Of a stretch of DNA of 54,270 nt, positions 1 to 7,425 are shown one piece after another. Each line of letters begins with the position of its first letter. The first letter of the stretch is position 1. Source of the DNA: Saprospiraceae bacterium (GTDB taxonomy: Bacteria > Bacteroidota > Bacteroidia > Chitinophagales > Saprospiraceae); NCBI GenBank assembly GCA_016787345.1, contig JAEUUU010000096.1, positions 1-54,270 on the forward strand, read 5' to 3'. The notes under the pieces were generated by a model. That model was not told where the DNA came from. It did no database searches and saw only the letters and a program-made list of their open reading frames with translations. The translations under genes were made by a program, and so were the position numbers.

Positions 1-1
1 C

Positions 2-679
2 TATTACCTGCTCGGTTCGGCCGTGGGACCACACCCTTACCCGGCCATGAACACCTTTTTTCAAAAAGTGGTGGGCGAGGAAATCCGCCGCCAGTGCCTT
101 GCCGAAACCGGCCGGCTGCCCGATTACTGCGTGGCCTGCGTTGGCGGCGGCTCCAATGCGATGGGCATGTTTTTCGACTTTCTCGACGACGACGACGTGA
201 CGCTCATCGGGGTGGAAGCCGGCGGCAAGGGAACGGCTGCGGGGCAACATGCCGCCAAGGTGCTGCACGGCGAAGCGGGTATTTTCGAAGGTTATCACTC
301 GTATTTTTTGCAGGACGGATCGGGCAACATCGCTTCAACACACTCGGTATCAGCGGGTTTGGACTATTGCGGCGTAAGCCCGATCCTGGCCTGGCTGGCC
401 GATGCCGGCCGGGTGCAATTCGCCGTCGCTTCCGATACCGAGGCGCTGGCGGCGGTGCAGCGACTGGCCCAAACGGAGGGAATCATTCCAGCGCTCGAAT
501 CGGCGCACGCCTTCGCCCACGCTTTCCGGCTGGCGGCCGAATTGCCGCCCGAGGCCGTAGTGGTGATCAATGCTTCGGGGCGAGGGGAAAAGGACCTGTT
601 TATCACCATGCGGCATTTTCAGGAAGAAAGCCTGCTGGCGTATGCCAATCACCTGCTGGCTAATCGAGATGCGCCATAA
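2..679 (+). CDS. trpB: Tryptophan synthase beta chain, C-terminal part (5' end outside window)
   Basis: The beta subunit condenses indole with serine to make tryptophan, using PLP, in the alpha2-beta2 complex with TrpA. The frame is open from base 2 and reads YYLLGSAVGPHPYP, the conserved TrpB segment, so the gene starts upstream of the window; the internal GTG at 23 is not a start. GGGSNAMG (residues 48-55 of the visible part) is the PLP-phosphate loop, and GVEAGGKG matches the conserved Glu/Gly segment near the cofactor. About 225 residues are visible of a usual ~390-400; the PLP lysine would lie upstream. The last 20 bases overlap the convergent thioredoxin-like gene. trpA follows on the same strand after that gene. 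The family assignment is near certain. Confidence 0.97.
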   Translation, partial: YYLLGSAVGPHPYPAMNTFFQKVVGEEIRRQCLAETGRLPDYCVACVGGGSNAMGMFFDFLDDDDVTLIGVEAGGKGTAAGQHAAKVLHGEAGIFEGYHSYFLQDGSGNIASTHSVSAGLDYCGVSPILAWLADAGRVQFAVASDTEALAAVQRLAQTEGIIPALESAHAFAHAFRLAAELPPEAVVVINASGRGEKDLFITMRHFQEESLLAYANHLLANRDAP

Positions 680-1610
680 TCCGGCGGCTGAGTTCTGCTT
701 TGCCGGCGTATCCGCGGGCGTGGAAGACCAGCCGGCCCTCTTTATCAAACAGTAAAAAATAAGGGTATCCGCGCATGTTCAGCGCCTTGTACAAGTCCAT
801 GCCGATATCGACTACAATCTTGTCTTTGTCATGAATACTAGGAAAATTAAAAATCCGGTCGAATTGCTGCCTGGCGTTTGCACTGCTGCTTTCATACACG
901 TAGTACACGTCGGCCTTGTGCCCGATGGACTGGTAAAAATCCGGCAGTTCTTTCATGGCCCGGATGCAGGGCGGACAGGTTTCGTTCCAGGTTTCCAGCA
1001 AAATATACCGGTCCGAACGGCCGGTCAGGGCGATCGTATCCAGGCCTTTGCCGATGAAAGAAAAACCCGACAGGTCAAGGGTCAGATTCAAGGTCGAATC
1101 GGTCGGTGAATCCGTTTCGGCGGTTTTTCGCGGCGCCGGATCGAATCTTTCCGTCAACGAAGCATGATCCTGCGCCCGCCAGTCGCCGAATAAAAAGACG
1201 GTGTAAAAAAGCGTCAAAAAGGAAAAGACAAAAAGGTTGGCCGGCCGGGCGAGGTCTTTCAATTTGGTCAGCCCCAGCAACAGGAACAACACGCCGATAT
1301 TAACCGGATTAACGACATGGAGATAAAAAAACGCATAGTACCGGTCGTGCCCGAATTTGTTGTAAAAACGCCCGTAGGAAGTCGCATAAAACACAATCAG
1401 GTACACAGCCGGTAACAAAAGTGTGAGCAGTTTGTCGGCCGTTTTCAGATCGAAATTGCGCTCTTTTTGTAAAAAATAAACGCTCAGAAAAGTAAAGGCC
1501 AAACCCATCGCCGCCGTGTAGGCATTCGCTTTCTGGGCATCGAGAAAACAGGAGCCCCAGACAGTAATCAGGGCGAGACCGTACAACAGCAGCGTTATTT
1601 TCTTTTTCAT
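660..1610 (-). CDS. Membrane-anchored thioredoxin-like (TlpA-type) protein
   Basis: This 316-residue protein has about five predicted N-terminal membrane segments in roughly its first 160 residues, a Ser/Thr/Asp-rich linker, then a thioredoxin fold. The redox motif is CPPC (near residues 211-214, in ETCPPCIRAM), followed by the cis-proline region GYPYFLLFDKEG. It probably acts as a periplasm-facing disulfide reductase or oxidase; the partner is unknown. I start at MKKKITLLLYG because the basic stretch plus first membrane helix begins there; the open frame runs 23 codons further upstream. It lies antisense between trpB and trpA, overlapping the trpB end by 20 bases and starting 25 bases from the trpA start. 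No cytochrome c maturation genes are nearby. The domain call is firm, the role is open. Confidence 0.85.
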   Translation of the reverse strand: MKKKITLLLYGLALITVWGSCFLDAQKANAYTAAMGLAFTFLSVYFLQKERNFDLKTADKLLTLLLPAVYLIVFYATSYGRFYNKFGHDRYYAFFYLHVVNPVNIGVLFLLLGLTKLKDLARPANLFVFSFLTLFYTVFLFGDWRAQDHASLTERFDPAPRKTAETDSPTDSTLNLTLDLSGFSFIGKGLDTIALTGRSDRYILLETWNETCPPCIRAMKELPDFYQSIGHKADVYYVYESSSANARQQFDRIFNFPSIHDKDKIVVDIGMDLYKALNMRGYPYFLLFDKEGRLVFHARGYAGKAELSRRIMAHLD

Positions 1611-1635
1611 TGGTTGAATAGATTTATTGATAAAA

Positions 1636-2391
1636 ATGATAACAACGTATAAAGAAACCGGCGAAAAAATTCCGCTCATGGCCCACCTCGTGCTCGGCTA
1701 TCCGACTTTGCAGGAAAGCCTGAAAACCGCCGAAGCATATGTCGCCGCAGGGGTGCAAATACTGGAACTCCAGATTCCTTTTTCCCATCCCACGGCCGAC
1801 GGACCGGTGATCACGGCCGCCTGCCGGGAAGCAGCCCTGCAGCAGCACGTCACGGTAGCCGATTGCCTGAGCGCCATCCGCCACCTGCGCGAACGCCATC
1901 CGGAGCAGGAGATGATCGTGATGTCGTACCTCAACCGGGTGTTTGCCTACGGCGCGGAGCGTTTTGTCGCCGCCCTCGAAACGCTGAACATCCGGCATCT
2001 GATCGTCCCCGATTTGCCGGTCGACAGCGCGCTGGCCCATCGCATACGCGCTGCCGCAACGGGGCTGCAACTGGTTCCGGTACTCGCTGCCAACGCGAGC
2101 GACGAGCGCCTCGAAAAACTCCTGTCCGGCAACTTCGATTTCTTCTACCTGATGGCCGATTTCAAAATCACCGGATCGGATTTCAGTCTGCATCCCCGCC
2201 TGAGAACGATCATCACCCGTATCCGCGCTGCCCGGCCGGCTGCCCGCGTCGGTATCGGCTTCGGTATTTCGACGCCCGAACAGGCGCTGTTGGCCGCCCG
2301 CGAAGCCGACCTGGCCATCGTGGGTTCGGCGCTGATACGGGCCAGAGACGAAGGGCGCTTGGCGGAGGTTCTTGAGGGTTTTTGTAATTGA
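1636..2391 (+). CDS. trpA: Tryptophan synthase alpha chain
   Basis: The alpha subunit cleaves indole-3-glycerol phosphate to indole, which is channelled to TrpB. The sequence shows the catalytic pair in context: the Glu in ILELQIPFSHP and the Asp in TADGPVIT, equivalent to Glu49 and Asp60 of the enterobacterial enzyme. The phosphate-binding GIGFGIS loop and IVGSALI near the C-terminus are typical. Length of 251 residues is normal or slightly short. I take ATG 1636; an in-frame TTG at 1627 would add three residues. The gene is separated from trpB by a gene on the other strand, so it needs either read-through across that gene or its own promoter inside it. The DAHP synthase/chorismate mutase gene follows after a repeat-filled gap of 274 bases. 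Confidence 0.97.
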   Translation: MITTYKETGEKIPLMAHLVLGYPTLQESLKTAEAYVAAGVQILELQIPFSHPTADGPVITAACREAALQQHVTVADCLSAIRHLRERHPEQEMIVMSYLNRVFAYGAERFVAALETLNIRHLIVPDLPVDSALAHRIRAAATGLQLVPVLAANASDERLEKLLSGNFDFFYLMADFKITGSDFSLHPRLRTIITRIRAARPAARVGIGFGISTPEQALLAAREADLAIVGSALIRARDEGRLAEVLEGFCN

Positions 2392-2665
2392 GGATTCGAG
2401 GATTCGAGGATGCGAGGATTTGAAAAAAGGGTTGTTGCTGCTCTCGAAAATGCTGTTGAAAGCGGAGCACGATATTTTTTACAATGGAGCTAAAAACAGC
2501 GGCGAAGCCGCCCCATCCTGTTCATCTTGTTTATCCTGTCTAAAAAATCTGTCTAAAAAAACCTGTCTAAAAAACCGGTTTGAAAAGTGCGAAAGCCGGA
2601 AAAAAATGCGCGCCGAGAACCGGAATATCCCGTTTTTTGTTTTCAGAAAAATTTGAAATCGGACA
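2392..2665. repeat. Repeat-filled gap between trpA and the DAHP synthase gene
   Basis: Starting at the trpA stop there are four near copies of an 8-base word (GAGGATTC/GAGGATGC/GAGGATTT). A core at about 2423-2446 (AAAAAAGGGTTGTTGCTG then CTCTCG) is almost identical to one repeated three times at 9.2-9.4 kb. Further on, ATCCTGTTC/ATCTTGTTT/ATCCTGTCT forms a 9-base-period block (2515-2540), and CTGTCTAAAAAA occurs three times up to about 2575. No gene is evident. Confidence 0.7.
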
Positions 2666-3778
2666 ATGACTTTCGAAACCATATTTCCCCGTGAAAAACG
2701 CCCCCTGCTCATCGCCGGACCCTGTTCGGCCGAAACGGAAGAACAGGTGCTTGCCACCGCCCGCGGCCTGAAAGCGCAGGGCATTGATCTGTTCCGGGCG
2801 GGCATCTGGAAACCGCGCACCCGCCCGGGCGCTTTCGAGGGTATCGGGGTGCCGGGCCTGCCCTGGCTGCGACGGGTGAAAGAAGAAACCGGCCTGCGGG
2901 TCACGACCGAAGTCGCCAACGCCCAGCACGTGTACGAATGCCTCAAATACGGCGTCGACGTGCTCTGGATCGGCGCCCGCACGACCGTCAATCCTTTTTC
3001 CGTGCAGGAAATTGCCGACGCCCTGGCCGGAACCGATATCCCGGTGATGGTCAAAAATCCGGTCAATCCCGACTACAAACTCTGGGTTGGCGCACTCGAA
3101 CGCCTGCACAAGGCCGGCCTGCGCCGCATAGCCGCCGTGCACCGCGGGTTTTCAAGCTATGGCGACTCCATTTACCGCAATGTGCCGCGCTGGCAAATGG
3201 CCATCGATTTGATGCAGGAATTCCCCGGTCTCGAAGTCATTTGCGACATCTCCCACATTTGCGGCCGCCGCGATATCCTGACCGAAACCGCGCAAAAAGC
3301 ATTCGACCTCAATTTCGACGGGCTCATGGTGGAGGTGCATCCCACGCCCGATCAGGCCTGGAGCGACGCGGCCCAGCAAATCACGGCGGAGCAATTCGGC
3401 GACATGCTGCGCAAACTGGTTCTGCGCCCCACCACGACCGACGACCCCGATTTTCTCGTACAAATTGAAAACTACCGGGGCGAGCTCGACGACCTCGACG
3501 AAGAAATTATCCATCTCATCGCCCGCCGCATGATGCTGGTGCGCGAGATCGGGGCGGTTAAAAAAGCCAAAAACGTGGCGGTGCTCCAGCCCGAACGTTT
3601 CCGCGCCTTGCGCGAAGCCCTGCGCCGCCGGGGCGATAAAAGTGAATTGAGCCCCGAATTTATCACCCTTTTCCTCGAAGCCATCCATCAGGAAAGTATC
3701 AACCAACAGGAGCGCATTATGAATCCCGGCGCGGCGGAAAAGCGGCTCCCGGCGTCGTTTTTGTGGGAAAATGACTGA
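2666..3778 (+). CDS. aroG: Bifunctional DAHP synthase (type I-beta) / chorismate mutase (AroQ type)
   Basis: This enzyme makes DAHP from phosphoenolpyruvate and erythrose 4-phosphate, the first step of aromatic amino acid synthesis, and its C-terminal domain converts chorismate to prephenate. The DAHP synthase domain spans roughly residues 10-250, with AGPCSAE (17-23), FRAGIWKPRT, the metal/PEP region KNPVNPD and HRGFSSYG, and EVHPTPDQAWSDA. The AroQ helical domain is about residues 268-350, with the Arg of YRGELDDLDEEI, ARRMMLVREIG, VKKAKN and a final Gln in AIHQES. The same domain order is known from the Porphyromonas gingivalis enzyme, where the mutase domain mediates feedback inhibition by prephenate; that control is inferred here. 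Its place after trpA fits an aromatic amino acid operon. The symbol aroG is by family; no single standard name exists for the fusion. Confidence 0.95.
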   Translation: MTFETIFPREKRPLLIAGPCSAETEEQVLATARGLKAQGIDLFRAGIWKPRTRPGAFEGIGVPGLPWLRRVKEETGLRVTTEVANAQHVYECLKYGVDVLWIGARTTVNPFSVQEIADALAGTDIPVMVKNPVNPDYKLWVGALERLHKAGLRRIAAVHRGFSSYGDSIYRNVPRWQMAIDLMQEFPGLEVICDISHICGRRDILTETAQKAFDLNFDGLMVEVHPTPDQAWSDAAQQITAEQFGDMLRKLVLRPTTTDDPDFLVQIENYRGELDDLDEEIIHLIARRMMLVREIGAVKKAKNVAVLQPERFRALREALRRRGDKSELSPEFITLFLEAIHQESINQQERIMNPGAAEKRLPASFLWEND

Positions 3779-3902
3779 GGGGGCGGGGGGATTTTTTGAA
3801 ATAAATTTTCACCCGGCGGGTGTTATCTCACCCAATTCACGCGATGGAAAATGTATGGATTCATCCGGAAGGACCGCTCATGTCGTTGCGGTAGTTGCAG
3901 CA

Positions 3903-5303
3903 TTACACAACAGCCCCCCTTAATTGCTCCAAACGTTCCCGTTTCGCCGCGTCGCGGTAGAACAGGTTCATCGTCTCGAAAGGGATGATCTTGTTGTCGT
4001 CGGGACTGACGATATGCACGCAGGATTTTTTGATGGCGCGCACGTCGAAGTCCCAGGCATCGATGAAACGCATGATGATGATGCGAAACAGGTTTTCGTA
4101 GCCCAGGGAAGGCGCATGCACTTGCGGCAGGCAGCACATCAGGCTCTGGTTCAGTTCGTTGGTGGCGCATTCGACCGAGTTGCCGGTGCTGAACAGCTGG
4201 ATCATGTGCTGGTGCAGGCGCTCGTCCTGTTCGTACACGATGGTATTGCGGGAGTTGTCGAGGATGTCCTGCGGGTTGATGAAACGGGTGAGCGGAAACA
4301 CTTCGCCGTCGATTTTCAGGGCATAGGCCATGGCCAGCGCGTCGGGGTTGCAGGGCACGGGGATGAGGTCTTCCGGCTGGAAAATCCCGGTTTGATCGAT
4401 GATCTGGCGGCGCACTTCGGTGAGCGTGATCCGGTCGGTGGCGGGGTTGAACCCTTCGAAGCGGCCGGCGGCTTGCGTGGGCTGGAAGGTGACGCCGCGA
4501 ACGCATTTTTGCTGAAGCGCGAAGCGGATGATCTCGCCGATTTCGTCGTCGTTCATGCCTTTTTGAAGGGTGACGACGAGGGTAGTCGAGAGGTTGAAGC
4601 GGTTGAGGTTTTCGAGCGCGCGCATCCGGGTGTCGAGCAGGTTTTCGCCCCGGAGGCTTTCCAGCACGCCGGGTCGGAAGGAATCGAACTGCAGGTAAAT
4701 TTCAAAATCAGGCATGTAGGAAGCGAGCCGCTCCGTAAAAACCGGGTCTTTGGCGATCCGGATGCCATTGGTATTCAGCATCAGGTGCCGGATGGGTTTG
4801 CGTTTGGCTATGTCGAGGATATCGAAAAACTGCGGATGCACCGTCGGTTCGCCCCCGCTGATCTGTACCACGTCGGGCTGGCCTTCGTTGGCCACAACGA
4901 GGTCGAGCATACGTTCGATTTCTTCCAGTGTGCGGTGCCGGCCGTGGTGCGGCGCCGATTCGGCGTAGCAGGTCGGGCAAGCCAGGTTGCAGCGGTCGGT
5001 CACCTCCACGATGGTCAGGCAGGAATGTTGTTCGTGGTCGGGGCAAAGTCCGCAATCGTACGGGCAACCGAAATGCGTACGGGTGTTGAATTTTTGGGGC
5101 ATTTCGCTGCGCTTGGCGTAGTTGCGCGTGGTGCGGTAATAATCGGCATCGGTAGCGATCAGCACCTTGGAGGCGCCGTGCTCCGGACAACGTTTGAGCA
5201 TGTAAACGTGCTGGTCCTCGATGATGATTTTGGCATCTACGCGGCGCAGACAATCGGGGCAAAGCGAGAGGGTAAAGTCGTAATAGATGTACGGACGTTC
5301 CAT
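3903..5303 (-). CDS. Radical SAM enzyme of the tetraether-lipid-synthase (Tes/MJ0619, COG1964) type
   Basis: The 466-residue protein has an N-terminal cysteine ribbon (C15-x2-C18, C39PEHG), then FGCPYDCGLCPDH (C80, C84, C87), an auxiliary cluster motif I associate with archaeal Tes/MJ0619 proteins. The radical SAM cluster motif CNLACPTC (C105, C109, C112), SGGEPTVHP for SAM binding, YLQFD, GVTFQPTQAAGR and QPEDLIPVPC follow, again close to the Tes pattern. C-terminal cysteines (MCCLPQVH, SCVHI) may hold another cluster. Archaeal Tes joins lipid alkyl chains through C-C bonds; the substrate of this bacterial protein is unknown. It is the last gene of a minus-strand operon with an Lgt-fold membrane protein, which suggests lipid or lipoprotein chemistry. 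The family call is strong, the function is inference. Confidence 0.88.
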   Translation of the reverse strand: MERPYIYYDFTLSLCPDCLRRVDAKIIIEDQHVYMLKRCPEHGASKVLIATDADYYRTTRNYAKRSEMPQKFNTRTHFGCPYDCGLCPDHEQHSCLTIVEVTDRCNLACPTCYAESAPHHGRHRTLEEIERMLDLVVANEGQPDVVQISGGEPTVHPQFFDILDIAKRKPIRHLMLNTNGIRIAKDPVFTERLASYMPDFEIYLQFDSFRPGVLESLRGENLLDTRMRALENLNRFNLSTTLVVTLQKGMNDDEIGEIIRFALQQKCVRGVTFQPTQAAGRFEGFNPATDRITLTEVRRQIIDQTGIFQPEDLIPVPCNPDALAMAYALKIDGEVFPLTRFINPQDILDNSRNTIVYEQDERLHQHMIQLFSTGNSVECATNELNQSLMCCLPQVHAPSLGYENLFRIIIMRFIDAWDFDVRAIKKSCVHIVSPDDNKIIPFETMNLFYRDAAKRERLEQLRGAVV

Positions 5304-5400
5304 AGGGGAATGTGGGAATGTGCTAATGTGCTAATGAGGGAATGTGCTAATGTGCTAATGTGACGGCAATCTTTGGTCGGAAGGGATCGCCCTGCCGCTA
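5304..5400. repeat. 8-base tandem words (GGGAATGT/GCTAATGT) in the operon gap
   Basis: From about 5306 to 5361 the words GGGAATGT and GCTAATGT (with variants such as GCTAATGA) run in phase with an 8-base period. They lie directly upstream of the radical SAM start, between it and the Lgt-like gene. There is no matching inverted arm in this gap. If the two genes are cotranscribed, the repeat is carried in the mRNA leader of the radical SAM gene. Confidence 0.7.
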
Positions 5401-6138
5401 CTACCGGAGAAAAAACGAGCCGATGGTTTTCCGGTAATACATCAGGCCGGCCAGCGCAGCCATTTGAATGCTCGACAGTCCAAAGGGGAAATACCAGGCT
5501 GGTTTGAGCCATTCGGCGGCGAATCGCCAGACAAGGTAGGCAATCATGAATATTTTGAACCGCAGGCCGTCGGGCAGTTTGCCGCGTTTTTCCTGCCGGT
5601 AAATCAGCAAGGCGATGGCGCCCAGCATGAGGATTTCATACAAATTGACCGGATGTCTCGGTATCCCGTCACCAAAATCGACCGCCCAGGGCAATCCGGA
5701 AGGCAAACCCTGGGTGCCGTCGGGCAGTCCGGCCAGATGGCAGCCCAGTCGGCCGATCGACAGCGACAACAAAATAGGGTAGGTCATCAGGTCGCCGGAA
5801 GAGGCCGTGACGCCGAGCATTTTTTTGGTCCATTCCACGCCGAACAGCCCTCCCAGAAAGCCGCCCAGTACGGTTTTATTGGCCATGAAATAAGCCAGAT
5901 CGAGCGAACTGCCCAGCGCTGCCGGCCGTTCGAGAATACCCAGCACATGGCTGCCCAGAAACGCGCCGGCCGCGGCGCCCAGCAGGATCCAGTTGCGGTG
6001 CTCGTCGCTGATGCGGTCGGTCGAGCGCCGCCGCAAACGGATATACAACTGATAACCGGCCGTGTAGGCCAGCATTTCGAACAACAGGTGGGCGTTCAGC
6101 CGGGCAGCGCCCAGGGTAATCTCCAGAGGATAGTGCAT
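5401..6138 (-). CDS. Lgt-fold integral membrane protein, non-canonical prolipoprotein diacylglyceryl transferase homologue
   Basis: The 245-residue protein has about seven predicted membrane segments and Lgt-family landmarks: NKTVLGGFLGGLFGVEW (88-103), GRLGCHLAGLPDG (129-141), HPVNLYEILML (162-172) and WRFAAEWLKP (204-213). Canonical Lgt moves a phosphatidylglycerol diacylglyceryl group to the lipobox cysteine. Here the arginine of the GRLGN signature is kept (R130), but the NFxNxE part is replaced by CHLAG, and the position of the essential histidine before GG (E. coli His103) appears to be leucine. It may therefore be a paralogue with another substrate. ATG 6138 is chosen because the first helix follows; the frame extends 40 codons further into the upstream gene. 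Upstream gene ends 14 bases away; the Tes-like radical SAM gene lies 97 bases downstream, suggesting shared lipid-related work. Confidence 0.8.
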   Translation of the reverse strand: MHYPLEITLGAARLNAHLLFEMLAYTAGYQLYIRLRRRSTDRISDEHRNWILLGAAAGAFLGSHVLGILERPAALGSSLDLAYFMANKTVLGGFLGGLFGVEWTKKMLGVTASSGDLMTYPILLSLSIGRLGCHLAGLPDGTQGLPSGLPWAVDFGDGIPRHPVNLYEILMLGAIALLIYRQEKRGKLPDGLRFKIFMIAYLVWRFAAEWLKPAWYFPFGLSSIQMAALAGLMYYRKTIGSFFLR

Positions 6139-6152
6139 GGCGGCAGGCGGGG

Positions 6153-6737
6153 TCAGGGCAGCTCGCCCTCGGCGCGAACCAGTTCGACGATTTCCGCTTC
6201 TTCGGGGAGGAAAAGGGTGAGCCGCCCGGCATCGAGGCGGATGATCTGGGCATCCCATTTGCCGTATGGCGCCAGGGCATTGGGTTGCCAGATGTCGAGG
6301 CTCATGGTGGCAGGGAAATATTCGTAGTGCCTTTTTTCGGGAAACAAGACCAGGCCTTCGGAGGTCTTGTTATAAGCCGAAAGCGTGCTGTCGGGGAAAA
6401 ACACGGCGAAATACGGCGTCCGGATCGCTTCGGCAATGCGGCGGGTTTCGGTGAGGCTGTCGAGTTCGGCCCAGCGCGCAAAGGCGCGGTTTTCACGGCG
6501 GTTCAGTTCGTTCCAGCGGGCGTCGTAGCCGTAAAATTGCCGGGCGCGTTCTTCGCGTACGTGTTCATACACCCGTCGGGCCTGGGCAAGGGCATCGCCC
6601 TTTTTATCTACCGGAATACCTTGTTCGGAATAGTTGACCACTTCCCAGCGGCCGAGCAGGGTAGGGGACGGCTGAACAGGGCGGCGACCCGACAAGGTAA
6701 ATATGCCGCAAACGAACAACAACAGGCAGAGTTTCAT
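6153..6737 (-). CDS. Small secreted protein, possibly lipocalin-like
   Basis: The protein has 194 residues, beginning with a signal-peptide-like segment (MKLCLLLFVCGIFTLSG). The next part, LLGRWEVVNYSEQG, resembles the opening strand of lipocalin-like domains (GxW), and the sequence ends in alternating strand-like stretches (AQIIRLDAGRLTLFLPEE). The middle is charged and helical (REERARQFYGYDARWNEL). I do not recognise a specific family. It is the first gene of the operon with the Lgt-fold protein and the radical SAM enzyme, ending 14 bases before the former. A one-mismatch -7 box (TAACCTTG, minus strand, 6770-6777) lies about 33 bases upstream. A lipid-binding role in the same pathway is possible but not shown. 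Confidence 0.65.
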   Translation of the reverse strand: MKLCLLLFVCGIFTLSGRRPVQPSPTLLGRWEVVNYSEQGIPVDKKGDALAQARRVYEHVREERARQFYGYDARWNELNRRENRAFARWAELDSLTETRRIAEAIRTPYFAVFFPDSTLSAYNKTSEGLVLFPEKRHYEYFPATMSLDIWQPNALAPYGKWDAQIIRLDAGRLTLFLPEEAEIVELVRAEGELP

Positions 6738-6860
6738 GTCGAACGTGTTGGTAGAGTAGTTGCAGCAACAAGGTTAGGGCAAATTAGCAGAAGGAGGACC
6801 CGTCCGGGGCCGAAATTATTCCGCACCTCTGCGTCCAATAAAAACAACCGGGATTTTCCC

Positions 6861-7358
6861 TTAAAACAACTCCCCCTGTTCAGCAAACCGCACCGGATTT
6901 TCGTGGCGCAGCAAGGCCATTTTGGTATCCAGACCGTAAAAATAACCCCGCAGTTCGCCCGCTTTTCCGATCACGCGGTGACAAGGCACCACGACCGCCA
7001 GCGGGTTGTTGCGGTTGGCCAGCCCCACGGCGCGCACAGCGCTGGGGTGACCGATGCGCTCGGCGATGTCGGAGTACGAACAGGTTTTGCCGTAGGGGAT
7101 TTCCAGTAAAGCCGACCACACCTGTTTGTGAAATTCCGGCGCTCCGCCCCAGTCGAGTTTCAGGTCGAAATAGCGCAAGGTGCCGGCAAAATAAGCCTCC
7201 ATCTGGCGTTTGGCTTCAGCAACCGGATGCTCTTCGGGGATACCGGACTCGGGTTCGCCGGTTTTTTCACGCAGCAGCACGGAGCGCACACCCAGCGCGC
7301 TGCCGGTTATTTCAAACCAGCCGAAAGGAGAAGAAACCCAGGTTTTGTGCGTCGTCAT
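6861..7358 (-). CDS. ogt: Methylated-DNA--protein-cysteine methyltransferase (MGMT/Ogt)
   Basis: This suicide repair protein transfers the alkyl group from O6-alkylguanine to its own cysteine. The acceptor motif PCHRVIG is present with Cys126, preceded by the recognition-helix region RAVGLANRNNPLAVV. The N-terminal half is weakly conserved, as usual. Length is 165 residues, normal for the family. The open frame extends 34 codons upstream but that part overlaps the ABC transporter end and reads unlike the family, so ATG 7358 is preferred. A perfect -7 box sits only 7 bases before this ATG, suggesting a leaderless or near-leaderless mRNA. It follows an ABC exporter gene on the same strand, 67 bases downstream of it. 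Confidence 0.93.
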   Translation of the reverse strand: MTTHKTWVSSPFGWFEITGSALGVRSVLLREKTGEPESGIPEEHPVAEAKRQMEAYFAGTLRYFDLKLDWGGAPEFHKQVWSALLEIPYGKTCSYSDIAERIGHPSAVRAVGLANRNNPLAVVVPCHRVIGKAGELRGYFYGLDTKMALLRHENPVRFAEQGELF

Positions 7359-7364
7359 GGTGAA

Positions 7365-7372
7365 CAAAAATA
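7365..7372 (-). promoter_or_regulatory. -7 promoter box for ogt (TATTTTTG)
   Basis: On the minus strand TATTTTTG matches the Bacteroidota -7 consensus TAnnTTTG exactly. It ends 7 bases before the ogt ATG, so the transcript would begin at or next to the start codon. I see no clear -33 TTG at the usual spacing. Confidence 0.5.
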
Positions 7373-7425
7373 GGTATTCGATGAGATAAGCGTCGCCCAA
7401 TATTTTACCTGTAAAACCCGCTTCC

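Noticed and set aside
3924-5363. A 479-residue plus-strand open frame opposite the radical SAM gene
   Set aside because: No family motifs; it extends through the tandem-word gap, which a real gene would be unlikely to do.
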